A model generated the notes under the pieces. The model was not told the origin of the DNA, did no database searches, and saw only the letters and a program-made list of their open reading frames with translations. Shown here piece by piece: positions 42,787-52,795 of a DNA stretch of 64,000 nucleotides. The translations under genes were made by a program, and so were the position numbers. Position 1 is the stretch's first letter; each line of letters begins with the position of its first letter. This stretch comes from Chitinophaga filiformis (GTDB lineage: Bacteria; Bacteroidota; Bacteroidia; Chitinophagales; Chitinophagaceae), in assembly GCF_021646545.1 (NCBI RefSeq), contig NZ_JAKIRP010000004.1:186001-250000 (forward strand), in the 5' to 3' direction.

Positions 42787-44127
42787 TCATGGAACATCCC
42801 ACCAGACGCGACGTGTCAGCCTTGTATTGGCTGGCGTATTGGTATTATAGCGAATTTCACTGCTTGGGTAGAACAGCGACCTTGGCAACTGGCCTCCCAG
42901 TACATTTCCCGGAGTAGCTGTCAGCGTCGGTAAACCCGTTCTGCGCCAGTCTGTCCATACTTCAGGACTGAGGAACAACGCTATGTACTTTTGAGTCATG
43001 ATGTCATTAAGCGTGATATTGGCGGCTGTCCTGTCTACTTCAGACAAATAAGAGGCGTCGCCGATAGTCCGGATCAGATTTGCCCTCACCGCTTCATTGT
43101 AGGCTTCGGCTGCCGCTGTAGTATTACCGTTCCGCAATTGCAGCTCTGCTTCCATGAACTTCAGTTCATCGTAAGACAGGAAATACACCGGAGAATTGGG
43201 GGAACCGTACAATGATCCCAGGGCACTCGGATCTGAAGGATCGAAATACACGTCGTACCGGGGGTCGCCGGCTGCGTCCATGATGTCATTCAGATGACCT
43301 GTGAATATAATGTCTGCACGCTGGGTATTGAACTGGTACCAGGGCGCCTGGGTAGTAGTGGCACTGCTACCTACAAATCTGACAAATGCAGCTTCTCCGT
43401 CCTGGAAGCCCTCGGCAATTTCAGCCAGCGCTTTCGCTGCCGCGGTATTGTCCACCTTAACAGTATGCAGGTAGAACTTCGCTTTCAGTGAATGGGCGAA
43501 CCTGAGCCATTTTTCCAGATCGCCTTCAAACATCAGATCGTCATTGGAATTTGGCTGGAACGGAGATCCGTCATCCACTTCAAGGCTGGCAATAGCCTCA
43601 TCGAGCAACCGGTGCAGCTCAGCATAAATAGACTGCTGACTGTCATATTTGGGCTGCGTATTACCCAAGCCTCTGAAGGCTTCTGTATAAGGCACATCGC
43701 CCCAGAAATCAGTCACCTGTCCAAGGTCATTTGCCATCAGGATCTTGCCCAATGCTGCATAGTGCAGCTGGCCGGCGGCAGTAGCGATAGATATCAATGT
43801 ATCAACATTGGTCAGAATAGCGCCATAAAAGCCGGCGTACCACATGTTGTCCACGTCATCAGGCGTGATATTGTACACGTTGGCGCTGGCTGACTGGTTA
43901 GCTGCTCCTGTCGTCTGTTGCATAAAAATAGACGGGAGGCGGGAAGCATCCCCACCCCAGATGTAAGCGCTCTGCAGGATCGTTCCGGGCAGTAACGCCG
44001 TAGCTGTTGGGTTCTTCAGCTGAGAGGGGTCATCGTTGATACCATTGTAGAAGTAGTCTTTTCTGCAGCCCTGCGAGATGGCCAACAGGAACAATAGTGT
44101 GAGTATATATTTCGTAATCCGTAACAT
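42787..44127 (-). CDS. SusD/RagB-type outer-membrane lipoprotein (second pair)
   Basis: A 446-residue surface lipoprotein with lipobox AISQGCRKD (C21). It matches the SusD-like_2 subgroup (MLFEGDLEKWLRFAHSLKAKFYLHTVK, DELKFMEAELQLRNGNTTAAAEAYNEAV, LFYPSSEIRYNTNTP). It forms the lid of the TonB-dependent SusC partner encoded 19 bp upstream and captures oligomers at the surface. This subgroup is often associated with import of peptides or glycans of unknown type. No carbohydrate-active enzyme is adjacent. Confidence 0.93.
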   Translation of the reverse strand: MLRITKYILTLLFLLAISQGCRKDYFYNGINDDPSQLKNPTATALLPGTILQSAYIWGGDASRLPSIFMQQTTGAANQSASANVYNITPDDVDNMWYAGFYGAILTNVDTLISIATAAGQLHYAALGKILMANDLGQVTDFWGDVPYTEAFRGLGNTQPKYDSQQSIYAELHRLLDEAIASLEVDDGSPFQPNSNDDLMFEGDLEKWLRFAHSLKAKFYLHTVKVDNTAAAKALAEIAEGFQDGEAAFVRFVGSSATTTQAPWYQFNTQRADIIFTGHLNDIMDAAGDPRYDVYFDPSDPSALGSLYGSPNSPVYFLSYDELKFMEAELQLRNGNTTAAAEAYNEAVRANLIRTIGDASYLSEVDRTAANITLNDIMTQKYIALFLSPEVWTDWRRTGLPTLTATPGNVLGGQLPRSLFYPSSEIRYNTNTPANTRLTRRVWWDVP

Positions 44128-44146
44128 GGTCGTTCGTTTTAAAGGG

Positions 44147-47100
44147 TTAGAATTTAAACTTAAAGTTCAGGCCATAACTGGAGGTACCAGGCATATTGAA
44201 GTAGTCAATACCCTGTGCATTGGTAGCCCCTGTCAGGCTGGTTTCCGGATCTATGCCCTTATACGGTGTCCATATGATAATGTTACGGGCAAATCCACTA
44301 ACGGTAATGCCTTTGATAACCCGGGAGTTTTTGAACCTGTCTGTTGGAAAGTCGTATGATAAACTCACTTCACGCAATTTCACAAAAGAGGCATCGTCTA
44401 TAAATGTCTCTGTCTGTGCACCGAAACCACCACCATTTCCAAGGTACCAGGCTTCATCCAGTGGCACTGCGGTAGTATTTACTGCTCCTGCACCGGGTTT
44501 TTCAGCGCCACCCTCATTATGCACGATCTCGCCCGCATCGTTCAGGTGCCCCAATACACCAGGGAATGTGTGCATCTCTCCCCTGTTTATGGTATAGTAG
44601 GAAGTACCAATGGCCTGCAGCGATCCGCGTGTACCATTCCACAGGTCACCTTTATGTTTCCAGTCTACCAGGGTATACAATGAAAATCCTTTGTAGCTGA
44701 AAGTATTGCCGATACCCATCAGGAATACCGGGTTAGGATTACCTACTCTTTTCTGTATGTTGGATACTACCGGATAACCGAAGTCATCGGGGTTGTCACT
44801 GACGATAATGCGGCCCTGCGGGTCTCTTTCCCAGCCATAAGCATAGATAATACCTGCGGGCTCATTTGGCAGGTGTGCCACCACTGTACCTGTAAAACCG
44901 TTGACGGTCACCTGATTAATACCAGGGGCCAATGCCAGTACTTTACTGCGGTTCATGCTGTAGTTCACAAACATATCCCACGTAAAGGCCTTGCTGACGA
45001 TCGGTTTAGCACTGAGGGTGACTTCAAGACCATTGTTCCTGATAGAAGCTGCGTTCAGGTTTACATACTGAAATCCGGCAGACCCTGCTATCGGAGATTC
45101 CACTAACAGGTCGGTTCCCTTTGTATGGTAACCTGTCACATCAACTCCGAAACGGTTGTCGAAGAACTGTAACTGTATACCAGCCTCATAAGAGAGCGTC
45201 TTTTCCGGCTTCAGGGTAGGGTTACCCAATACATTGTCCAGGGAGAAACTACCTTTTCCATCATATGGGAAGGAAACACCGGTGGTGTAACCATCCGGGA
45301 AAGTGGTAGGCACTGAGAAAGACTTTGTTACGAAAGAACCGGGGTCTTTACCCACCTGGGCAACTGATAACCTGATCTTACCGAAGTTGAGCACATTTCC
45401 ACCTTTCAGGCCTTCCAGTTCTGTAAATACAAAACCTAAGCTGGCTGAGGGATAGAAGAAACTGTTATTATCCGGTGGCAGTGTGGATGACCAGTCATTA
45501 CGCCCGGTCAGTTGCAGGAACAACATAGACCGGTAGTCAAAGTTCGCATCAAAATAAAGCGATATCCTCCTGTAGGGAGTGATATAGTTGTAGGATTTCT
45601 GTACGGTGGCATTACTGATGTTGTCGTATCCCGGAGAGGTCAGACCATCACCTTGTACATACAGCTCATCCATTCTGCGGGAGTATAAGTTGTTACCCAC
45701 CCGGAGGTTTACCCTGAAATCTTTGGAGACCTGCTTGTTGTAGGTGATGATCGCGTCTGAGTTCACACTTTTGTAAGTATACCTGTCATCAAACACACGG
45801 CCGCCATTGTAGGCGCCGGATTGTATTTCGTAATACTGGTGACGGTTATCACTATAAACATCTGTACCAATGCGGTAAGTCAGTGTGAAGTCTTTTATAA
45901 AATCCCAGTCCACCTGCAAGCTACCCAGCAGACGGGTTACAGCAGTAGTGTAAGGGGTGTTATTAAGGGTCCAATATGGGTTATCGTATATACCATTCCG
46001 GTAAGAACGCTGTAAGCCATTAGAGAACAGATAAGTGCGCGGATCGTCAGCGGCCAGTCCACCGTTTGAGTTATCAAAACTGATAGGCGTTCTGGTTAGC
46101 CCCAGCATAATACCTGACAGGTTACTACCATTCTGCGGCATACTACCATTAGTAACATTGAAATTGAGGTTAGCTGATGTCCTTATCTTTTCAGATACTT
46201 TCAACTGTCCGGCCAGTGCGATAGCGGTACGTTGCTGGTATTGCAATGGCACAATGGAATTCTGGTAGTTATGGGAAACAGACATGCGGTACGTGGCCGC
46301 CTCAGTGCCACCTGTAAATGCCAGGCTATTGTTATAAGTAACCCCTGTTCTCCAGAAATCGTTCGTATTGTCATAAGGTACGAACTTGATATTGGCGTTA
46401 GGGTCTGAAGCACCTACCAGATCACCGTGGAAATCATATTCGTTAGGAACACCTGTCCAGTACATTGTATCTATATTAGGCCCCCAGGAATAGCGGTTAC
46501 TGGAAGTGAATGGCGCCAGTATCCCTCCAGATCCTTTCACAAATTGTTTCTGGATCTTAGGCAACCTGTTCACCACATCAAAGGATACGCCGGTACTGAA
46601 ATCTACAGAGACCTTGCCGGCTTTACCTTTTTTGGTAGTAATGATGATGGCGCCGTTAGCGGCGTCAATCCCATACAGCGCGGCAGCGGCAGGACCTTTC
46701 AGTACGGAAATACTTTCAATGTCGTCAGGATTGAGGTCAGCACCACGGTTGGTATTGGTAGCGCCCTGCAGTAACTGGTTTTCTCCGTCAGCAGGGTCGC
46801 CGGAAAAATTCTGCGAGTTATCTACCGGAATACCATCAATTACGAAGAGCGGCTGGTTATTACCGGTCAGGGAGTTGGTACCTCTGAGTTTTATAAAGGT
46901 AGCGGCCCCTGGGGTACCGCCGGAACCAACAACCTGCATACCGGCCACTTTTCCTGACAGGGCTCTGAGCGCATCACCCTGGCTGGCCCTTACAAGGTCA
47001 TCGCCTTTTACATCCTGTACGGCATATCCCAACGCTTTTTTCTCACGTCTGATACCTATACCAGTGACTACCACTTCCTGTAAATTTCTGTTATCCTGTA

Positions 47101-47383
47101 CTAATGTAACATCGTAGGTAGTAGCTGAGCCGACGGGGACTTCTTTAAGCGTAAAACCCACGCTTCTGATCTGGAGTATGTTATTATCGCCGTCCACGAT
47201 TAAACGGAAATTACCGTTCTGGTCGGCAGTGGTCCCCTTGTTGGTACCTTTTAACTGGACAGTGGCATAAGGTATGGGAACCCCATCGGTTCCGGTCACC
47301 TTACCAGTCACTTCACGCTGTTGCGCGTAAAGCCCTGTCATTAAACAACTAAGAATTAACAAGCACAGTAAATGTTTTAGCAT
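44147..47383 (-). CDS. SusC/RagA-type TonB-linked outer-membrane receptor (second pair)
   Basis: A 1078-residue TonB-dependent transporter. Signal peptide to about residue 20 (LLILSCLMTGLYAQ), a carboxypeptidase-D regulatory-like domain (REVTGKVTGTDGVPIPYATVQLKG, about 22-100), then LQEVVVTGIGIRR and the plug with RGTNSLTGNNQPLFVIDGIPVDN (about 165-187). The 22-strand barrel follows, ending in a terminal Phe (YGLNFKFKF). With the SusD lipoprotein it imports large substrates using TonB energy. The 298 bp upstream hold the terminator of the first pair; no clear promoter box was found. Confidence 0.96.
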   Translation of the reverse strand: MLKHLLCLLILSCLMTGLYAQQREVTGKVTGTDGVPIPYATVQLKGTNKGTTADQNGNFRLIVDGDNNILQIRSVGFTLKEVPVGSATTYDVTLVQDNRNLQEVVVTGIGIRREKKALGYAVQDVKGDDLVRASQGDALRALSGKVAGMQVVGSGGTPGAATFIKLRGTNSLTGNNQPLFVIDGIPVDNSQNFSGDPADGENQLLQGATNTNRGADLNPDDIESISVLKGPAAAALYGIDAANGAIIITTKKGKAGKVSVDFSTGVSFDVVNRLPKIQKQFVKGSGGILAPFTSSNRYSWGPNIDTMYWTGVPNEYDFHGDLVGASDPNANIKFVPYDNTNDFWRTGVTYNNSLAFTGGTEAATYRMSVSHNYQNSIVPLQYQQRTAIALAGQLKVSEKIRTSANLNFNVTNGSMPQNGSNLSGIMLGLTRTPISFDNSNGGLAADDPRTYLFSNGLQRSYRNGIYDNPYWTLNNTPYTTAVTRLLGSLQVDWDFIKDFTLTYRIGTDVYSDNRHQYYEIQSGAYNGGRVFDDRYTYKSVNSDAIITYNKQVSKDFRVNLRVGNNLYSRRMDELYVQGDGLTSPGYDNISNATVQKSYNYITPYRRISLYFDANFDYRSMLFLQLTGRNDWSSTLPPDNNSFFYPSASLGFVFTELEGLKGGNVLNFGKIRLSVAQVGKDPGSFVTKSFSVPTTFPDGYTTGVSFPYDGKGSFSLDNVLGNPTLKPEKTLSYEAGIQLQFFDNRFGVDVTGYHTKGTDLLVESPIAGSAGFQYVNLNAASIRNNGLEVTLSAKPIVSKAFTWDMFVNYSMNRSKVLALAPGINQVTVNGFTGTVVAHLPNEPAGIIYAYGWERDPQGRIIVSDNPDDFGYPVVSNIQKRVGNPNPVFLMGIGNTFSYKGFSLYTLVDWKHKGDLWNGTRGSLQAIGTSYYTINRGEMHTFPGVLGHLNDAGEIVHNEGGAEKPGAGAVNTTAVPLDEAWYLGNGGGFGAQTETFIDDASFVKLREVSLSYDFPTDRFKNSRVIKGITVSGFARNIIIWTPYKGIDPETSLTGATNAQGIDYFNMPGTSSYGLNFKFKF

Positions 47384-47582
47384 AACGGTTCGGATTTATT
47401 TTATACACCGGAGAGGTGCGTGAATAAAACAATGTCCTGAAGGAGTAGTACCCGATATGTCGTTTTACGAATTTTGGCGTTAATTAAAATCCAATCTAAG
47501 TTTTTCTGTTGATTGATTTACAATGTTTACAATGGGTTTCTCCTGTATAACAAAAATGAAGGGGCAGGGTTCAGTGGATTAA

Positions 47583-47624
47583 CAAAAAAGGCCCTCCTCA
47601 AAGCTATCGCTATTGAGGAGGGCC
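47583..47624 (-). terminator. Intrinsic terminator of the first SusCD operon
   Basis: A 12-bp GC-rich stem (47590-47601 with 47613-47624) followed on the minus strand by TTTTTTG. Confidence 0.9.
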
Positions 47625-47681
47625 TGTTATCAATTCTAAATCTTGTGCAGTTACAGCATTTATTGTCTATTCCGGAGCGGA

Positions 47682-49118
47682 TTATTTATCCCAGAATATT
47701 TTTGTTGTCACTCTATCACCATCGCCGCCCAGATCTTTGGCTGCTTTGTCATAATTAGTTCTGTTCAGATTCTGTTCAGAAACCGGATAAGTGAAGCGTA
47801 CAGGCCATGGACTTCTGGCGGTAGGACCTGGTACGAATACAGGGTAATCAAGTCTTCTTGCTTCTACCCATGCATCAAAACCACGATTGTACAGCGCGAT
47901 CCATTTCTGCAGACCGATCTTCTGTTTGTAAGTACCGGTAGCTGTAGCATAGGCTACAGAAGGCTGAGCCAGGTAAGTTACTGCTTCAGCGGCAGTACCA
48001 CCCCATGAAACGATAGAGTTAGTGATGGCATTGTTGTAGTGGGTTGCAGCAACACCTGTTATCAGGCCTCTTTCGATAGCTTCAGCACGCAGGAACTCAA
48101 TTTCGGAATAGTCGATAAACACACCTGGCAGATCTTTTCTTTCCAGTTTATCGCCCGGGTGAGAGTAGGCAACATAAGAACCTTTAGTGCCATATTGTAA
48201 TCCGATAAACTGACCGTCAACAGTCGTGAAGAACTGGCCAATTCTTGGATCATTCAGCGTTTTCAGCTGATTGATCATTAAAGTGGTAGCATTAAAGTCA
48301 TGACGACCACTCTGTACCAGATCTTCCCACAGCGGGTTAGTATTTGGAGGAACGGTTGAGTAAGGGAACCTTGCAAATTCGCCCATGGTATTGAAAGCCT
48401 TAGGTTCTGCCGCGGTAACAGCAGCAGCAGCCTTGTCAGGCGCTGCATCAACCAGGGTCATACCTAATCTGAATTTCAGGGAATTGCCAAATTTGATCCA
48501 GCTATTGATCTCATCGCCAGGGAACAGCATATTAGCTGTACCAAAACCTTCAGCACTTGCATCAAAAGATGTCAGGGCAGCATCCAGGCGGGTGAGCAGG
48601 TCATTGTAGATAGTCAGACCATCTTCATACACCGGGAACAGGTTGTCGATATCCAGCGATTTGCTGTAAGGTACGTTACCAAAAGTATTTACAGCAACTG
48701 ATGTAGCGAAAATTGACATGATCTCAATCTGAGCCAGCTGGTTCTTCTTGGTAGCAGCGCTGATAGAGGCGTCAGCTTCCACTACTTTCCTTGCTTCGCT
48801 CAAATCTTTCAATACATCTGTATAGAGCGCACTCCACACCGCATCAGGAATACTCCTTTTGATCAGGTTGTAGTTAGACTCATCCAGGTAGGTGTTTTCT
48901 GTCCATTGTTGTACGATCAATCTGTAAATGTTCAGATTCACACTTGTACTTGTCAACAGGTCAGCCAGTTCTTTGGTTGCACTCGCATACAGTGCAGAAG
49001 CAGCTACTACGTCCGGTTTCTTCACATCATTGTTAAGTGAAGTGAGGTCTTTGGTGCAGGATACTGTCGAAACCATACCTGCTATAGAGAGTGATGCGTA
49101 TAAGAATATCTTTTTCAT
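47682..49118 (-). CDS. SusD/RagB-type outer-membrane lipoprotein (first pair)
   Basis: A 478-residue lipoprotein with lipobox STVSCTKDL (C21). SusD-like_2 features: INSWIKFGNSLKFRLGMTLVDAAPDKAAAAV, DYSEIEFLRAEAIERGLITG and YTYPVSEQNLNRTNYDKA-like C-terminus. It lies 28 bp downstream of its SusC. It is only distantly similar to the second SusD (42787-44127), so the pairs probably import different substrates. It ends at a strong terminator, so the two pairs are separate operons in tandem. Confidence 0.92.
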   Translation of the reverse strand: MKKIFLYASLSIAGMVSTVSCTKDLTSLNNDVKKPDVVAASALYASATKELADLLTSTSVNLNIYRLIVQQWTENTYLDESNYNLIKRSIPDAVWSALYTDVLKDLSEARKVVEADASISAATKKNQLAQIEIMSIFATSVAVNTFGNVPYSKSLDIDNLFPVYEDGLTIYNDLLTRLDAALTSFDASAEGFGTANMLFPGDEINSWIKFGNSLKFRLGMTLVDAAPDKAAAAVTAAEPKAFNTMGEFARFPYSTVPPNTNPLWEDLVQSGRHDFNATTLMINQLKTLNDPRIGQFFTTVDGQFIGLQYGTKGSYVAYSHPGDKLERKDLPGVFIDYSEIEFLRAEAIERGLITGVAATHYNNAITNSIVSWGGTAAEAVTYLAQPSVAYATATGTYKQKIGLQKWIALYNRGFDAWVEARRLDYPVFVPGPTARSPWPVRFTYPVSEQNLNRTNYDKAAKDLGGDGDRVTTKIFWDK

Positions 49119-49146
49119 TTTACTTTTTTTGAGTTTAATTCACCTA

Positions 49147-52100
49147 CTAGAACCTGAATCTTACGTTAGCACCGAAAGTTCTTGTAGAAGGATAGCTACC
49201 ACCGATATAACCCTGATAGTTACCAGAGCTGATAGCATCATCCGGATCTGCATAAGGCAGGTTCTTGTGGATGATCCACAGGTTACGACCGATCAGAGAG
49301 AAGTCGATACCTTTGAACGGCGCCATACGTTTTGTCAGAGAAGCAGGCAGAGAATATGTCAGAGACACCTCACGCAGTTTCACATAGCTTGCATCGTATA
49401 CGAATGCTTTATCAGGATTAGATACGTAACCATAAGTTCCGTATTCGTTAGCGATCCTTGTAGTGTTAGGTTTACCATCTGCAGTTACACCTGGTACGAT
49501 GATACCACCGGAAGTGTTATCGTTGGTCAGAGGAGCTCTTGACTCGTTACCCAGGTCGTTTTTACCCACTGTTTCTGGCAGCAGACCTGTTGCCAGGCCA
49601 TAGTACATATCCAGAGAGAAGAGGTCGCCGCCTTTACGTACGTCCACCAGGAAGCTCAGGGATACATCTTTATATTTCAGTGTGTTGGTGATACCGCCGA
49701 TCCAGTCAGGATTTGCGTTACCGATGATGTTGTTGGAAGTAGGGGAAATCTGATAGTATCCATCCTCAACCAGCTTCTCACCTTTTTCATTGTATACATA
49801 GTCTGTACCAATGATAGTACCATAAGGCTGACCCACAGAAGCATTAACAGTAATGTTACCAGGGAAGCTTGCGAGCTGCAGTGTGCTGATACCAGGTAAG
49901 GATTTCACCTTGTTACGGTTGCGGGACCAGTTCAGGTTAACATTCCAGGAGAAGTCTTTAGTTCTTACCGGAGTACCGAAAACTGACAACTCAATACCCT
50001 GGTTCTGGATATCACCAGCGTTGATCACTTTGTAGTCGAAACCTGTAGCAGTTGATACTGGCAGTGGAACGATCTGGTCTACAGTGTTCAGTCTGTAGTA
50101 GGTCGCGTCAAAGCCGATACGGTTCTGCAGGAAGGCCATTTCCAGACCTGCTTCAAAGCTCTTTGTACGCTCTGATTTCAGATCAGGATTGTATTTGGTA
50201 CCATCAACAGATGCCAGCGGATTACCGTCGATACCTGTCAGTACCTGGTAGTAATTTTTGGTGTATAATGCCGGAGCGGGGCTACCCACTTCTGCGTAGT
50301 TCACCCTTACCTTACCGCTTGACAACCATGTTGCCTGTGGCATCAGTTTAGAGAATACGAAACCTAAGGAAGCAGCTGGGTAGTAGTAGCTGTTATTGTT
50401 ATCAGGTAAAGTAGAAGACTGATCCCTTCTTACAGAGAGGTCGAGGAATAAGAATTCTTTGTAACCGAGGTTAGCTGAAGCGAAGATACCGTCTACTTCT
50501 TCAGTAGTAGCGATCTCAGTTGGAGCTTCCATTGGGTTAGCAGTGTTCAGCAGTGCATACAGACGAGGAATCAGCAAACCACCATTTGTTTTGGAAAGGA
50601 TGGAGTTGTTCTTCGTTCTTCTGACGTTACCACCGAGAATACCTTTGAAATTCAGATTTTCAGAGATATTCTTGTTGAAATTCAGCATCAGGTCATAGTT
50701 GTACTCGCTGAAAGTATGTTCATATCTCTGGTACTGGGACACATCGATTGAACCTACAGCGATCCTCTCTTCCTGCATTTCATTGTAAGTATCCAGTGAT
50801 ACACGACCCAGTACATTTAACCAGTCGGTCACATTGTAGTTCAATGCGATGTTACCGAAGTTACGTGTACGCTGGTCGTTCTCATAGTTCTCATATCTTG
50901 TCCAGTATGGGTTATCCCAGTAAGCCGGAGAAAGATTGCCCGGATACTGCTGGTTCCAGGTGATGTTCTTCATCTCCTTTTTGTAAGCAGCTTCCTGGTC
51001 TTTCACGTCAATGTTGGTTTCCCACCACTGCCTGAAGTTAGTCATCAGGTTTTTAGAGTCATAACCAGTACCATAACGGCCCTTTCCTTTGATCAGGGAA
51101 GTATTTACGGATGCACTGGCAGTCAGCTTGGAAGTCAGGTTGTAAGAAGCCCCAAAGTTGATGAGGTCTTTACCGATGCGGCTGTTAGGCATAATACCCT
51201 GGTCAACGCTCTTGGTGTAACCGAGTTTGAAGTTGCCTTTGTCGCTGCCACCATCGATCACAGCACTATTGCTGGTACCAACAGCAGTTCTGAAGAACTT
51301 CGTAGCATCGTTTGCAGCTGCAGTGTAAGGCCTTTTTTTGCCATAGTTTGGAGAACCTTCATAGAAGGAATCCCAATGATACACCAGCAGGTTTGGATCG
51401 AATTTAGGACCGTAAGAAGCGTCATCCACGGTATTCACGATCTTGTCAACAGTGCCGTCACCATCGATATCTTCTTCAAACCAGTAGTCGCCGTAACCAG
51501 CACCATAGTCTTTCTGATATTTTACGAAAGTGCTTTTATCTACTTTACCGATGTTCACGCCGCTGTTCACAGTAACGTTCAGACCACGGTTACCTTTTTT
51601 GGTAGTGATCATCACAACACCGTTAGAGGCACGTGAACCGTACAGCGCTGTAGCAGCCGCACCTTTCAGTACGCTCACAGAAGCGATATCATCAGGGTTG
51701 ATATCTGCAGCAGCGTTACCGTAGTCGTAACCGGAACGACCGGTACGCTGGTCTTTACTGTTTGTGTTTGAGTTGTCCACGGGCACACCATCTACAACGA
51801 ATAATGCCTGGTTATTACCAGTCAGTGATTTGGCGCCACGCAGTACGATATTGGTAGAACCACCCAGCGTATTGTTTTTGCGGATTTCCAGACCGGATAC
51901 TTTACCGGACAGGGAAGTTACCACGTTCGCATCTCTGGTCCTGTTCAGCTCTTCAGCGTTTACGATCTGAGCTGAGTAAGGAAGTTCATTTTTATTTCTT
52001 TTTACGTTCAGAGCAGTTACAACTACCTCCTGGAGGTTCTGATCGTCATTCTTTAGTGATATGGTCACGCTTCCATTTGCACCAACAGCAATGTCCTGAG

Positions 52101-52338
52101 CAAGATAACCCACACTTCTAACAATCAATACTGCATTGTTGCCATTTACATTCAGTTTGAAATTTCCATCCTGGTCTGAAGTGGTTCCCGTATTTGTCCC
52201 TTTGATTTGAATTGTAGCGAATGGTATAGGCAACCCATCTGCCCCGGTGACCTTTCCCTGAACCTGACGTTGTTGAGCATACGTCAGAGTAGCGCTCACC
52301 ATAAGCACGTTGAAAAAGAGTAACGCTCTTTTCTTCAT
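49147..52338 (-). CDS. SusC/RagA-type TonB-linked outer-membrane receptor (first pair)
   Basis: From the ATG at 52338 the protein has 1063 residues; an in-frame upstream start would add 23 residues before the signal peptide (MKKRALLFFNVLMVSATLTYAQ) and is rejected. A carboxypeptidase-like domain (RQVQGKVTGADGLPIPFATIQIKG) is followed by LQEVVVTALNVKRNKNELPYSAQIV, a plug with RGAKSLTGNNQALFVVDGVPVDN, and a barrel ending GANVRFRF. The similar N-terminal domain and plug but divergent barrel relative to the second SusC suggest an old duplication with altered specificity. Confidence 0.96.
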   Translation of the reverse strand: MKKRALLFFNVLMVSATLTYAQQRQVQGKVTGADGLPIPFATIQIKGTNTGTTSDQDGNFKLNVNGNNAVLIVRSVGYLAQDIAVGANGSVTISLKNDDQNLQEVVVTALNVKRNKNELPYSAQIVNAEELNRTRDANVVTSLSGKVSGLEIRKNNTLGGSTNIVLRGAKSLTGNNQALFVVDGVPVDNSNTNSKDQRTGRSGYDYGNAAADINPDDIASVSVLKGAAATALYGSRASNGVVMITTKKGNRGLNVTVNSGVNIGKVDKSTFVKYQKDYGAGYGDYWFEEDIDGDGTVDKIVNTVDDASYGPKFDPNLLVYHWDSFYEGSPNYGKKRPYTAAANDATKFFRTAVGTSNSAVIDGGSDKGNFKLGYTKSVDQGIMPNSRIGKDLINFGASYNLTSKLTASASVNTSLIKGKGRYGTGYDSKNLMTNFRQWWETNIDVKDQEAAYKKEMKNITWNQQYPGNLSPAYWDNPYWTRYENYENDQRTRNFGNIALNYNVTDWLNVLGRVSLDTYNEMQEERIAVGSIDVSQYQRYEHTFSEYNYDLMLNFNKNISENLNFKGILGGNVRRTKNNSILSKTNGGLLIPRLYALLNTANPMEAPTEIATTEEVDGIFASANLGYKEFLFLDLSVRRDQSSTLPDNNNSYYYPAASLGFVFSKLMPQATWLSSGKVRVNYAEVGSPAPALYTKNYYQVLTGIDGNPLASVDGTKYNPDLKSERTKSFEAGLEMAFLQNRIGFDATYYRLNTVDQIVPLPVSTATGFDYKVINAGDIQNQGIELSVFGTPVRTKDFSWNVNLNWSRNRNKVKSLPGISTLQLASFPGNITVNASVGQPYGTIIGTDYVYNEKGEKLVEDGYYQISPTSNNIIGNANPDWIGGITNTLKYKDVSLSFLVDVRKGGDLFSLDMYYGLATGLLPETVGKNDLGNESRAPLTNDNTSGGIIVPGVTADGKPNTTRIANEYGTYGYVSNPDKAFVYDASYVKLREVSLTYSLPASLTKRMAPFKGIDFSLIGRNLWIIHKNLPYADPDDAISSGNYQGYIGGSYPSTRTFGANVRFRF

Positions 52339-52795
52339 AAACGATTTAGATTTAATTGACAATAAAAAATTAATTAGTCCCGAGGCCTGTAATAATTGGC
52401 ATAGCACAGACTATACAAGCCCCTAACTTGCAAAAACCACTTTATGTTTACCAAAAATTTTGTTGTTGAAATAACCATCCGGGGTGAAGGCGGCAAGAAC
52501 CTGGATGGTTGTTTGCGGCGCGGAATGACACTGATCCATCTTACCAACGGAAATGGAATACCGTCGAGCACAGGTTGACATTGTTGTATCTCTAGCAGTA
52601 AGACAGGATAAAGAGATTCCGACCTCTTTCATATTACGATTTAGATTTTGGTTGAGGAGCACAATTTAGAGATTTTTTTTCCTCCGCACCAAGAAAAATT
52701 TAACCTTTTTTTAAGAGAGAAAAAAAATAATATATGTACGTGTATATTTTACAGTTAAATATCGAATAAAATTTAACATTCATTCTGTCCCCCTC
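52339..52795. other. Regulatory gap upstream of first SusC
   Basis: This 457-bp gap has no convincing gene. AACCATCC (about 52474) pairs with GGATGGTT (about 52504), a possible leader hairpin on the SusC transcript. A poly-A/T-rich zone lies at 52650-52780. No exact TAnnTTTG promoter was found, and no ECF sigma factor or anti-sigma gene is adjacent. Confidence 0.4.

Noticed and set aside
52423..52662. 79-codon minus-strand frame upstream of SusC with several Cys, Ser and Thr residues (possible peptide precursor)
   Set aside because: No modification enzyme nearby, no leader motif recognised, and it lies in the SusC leader where a hairpin was seen.
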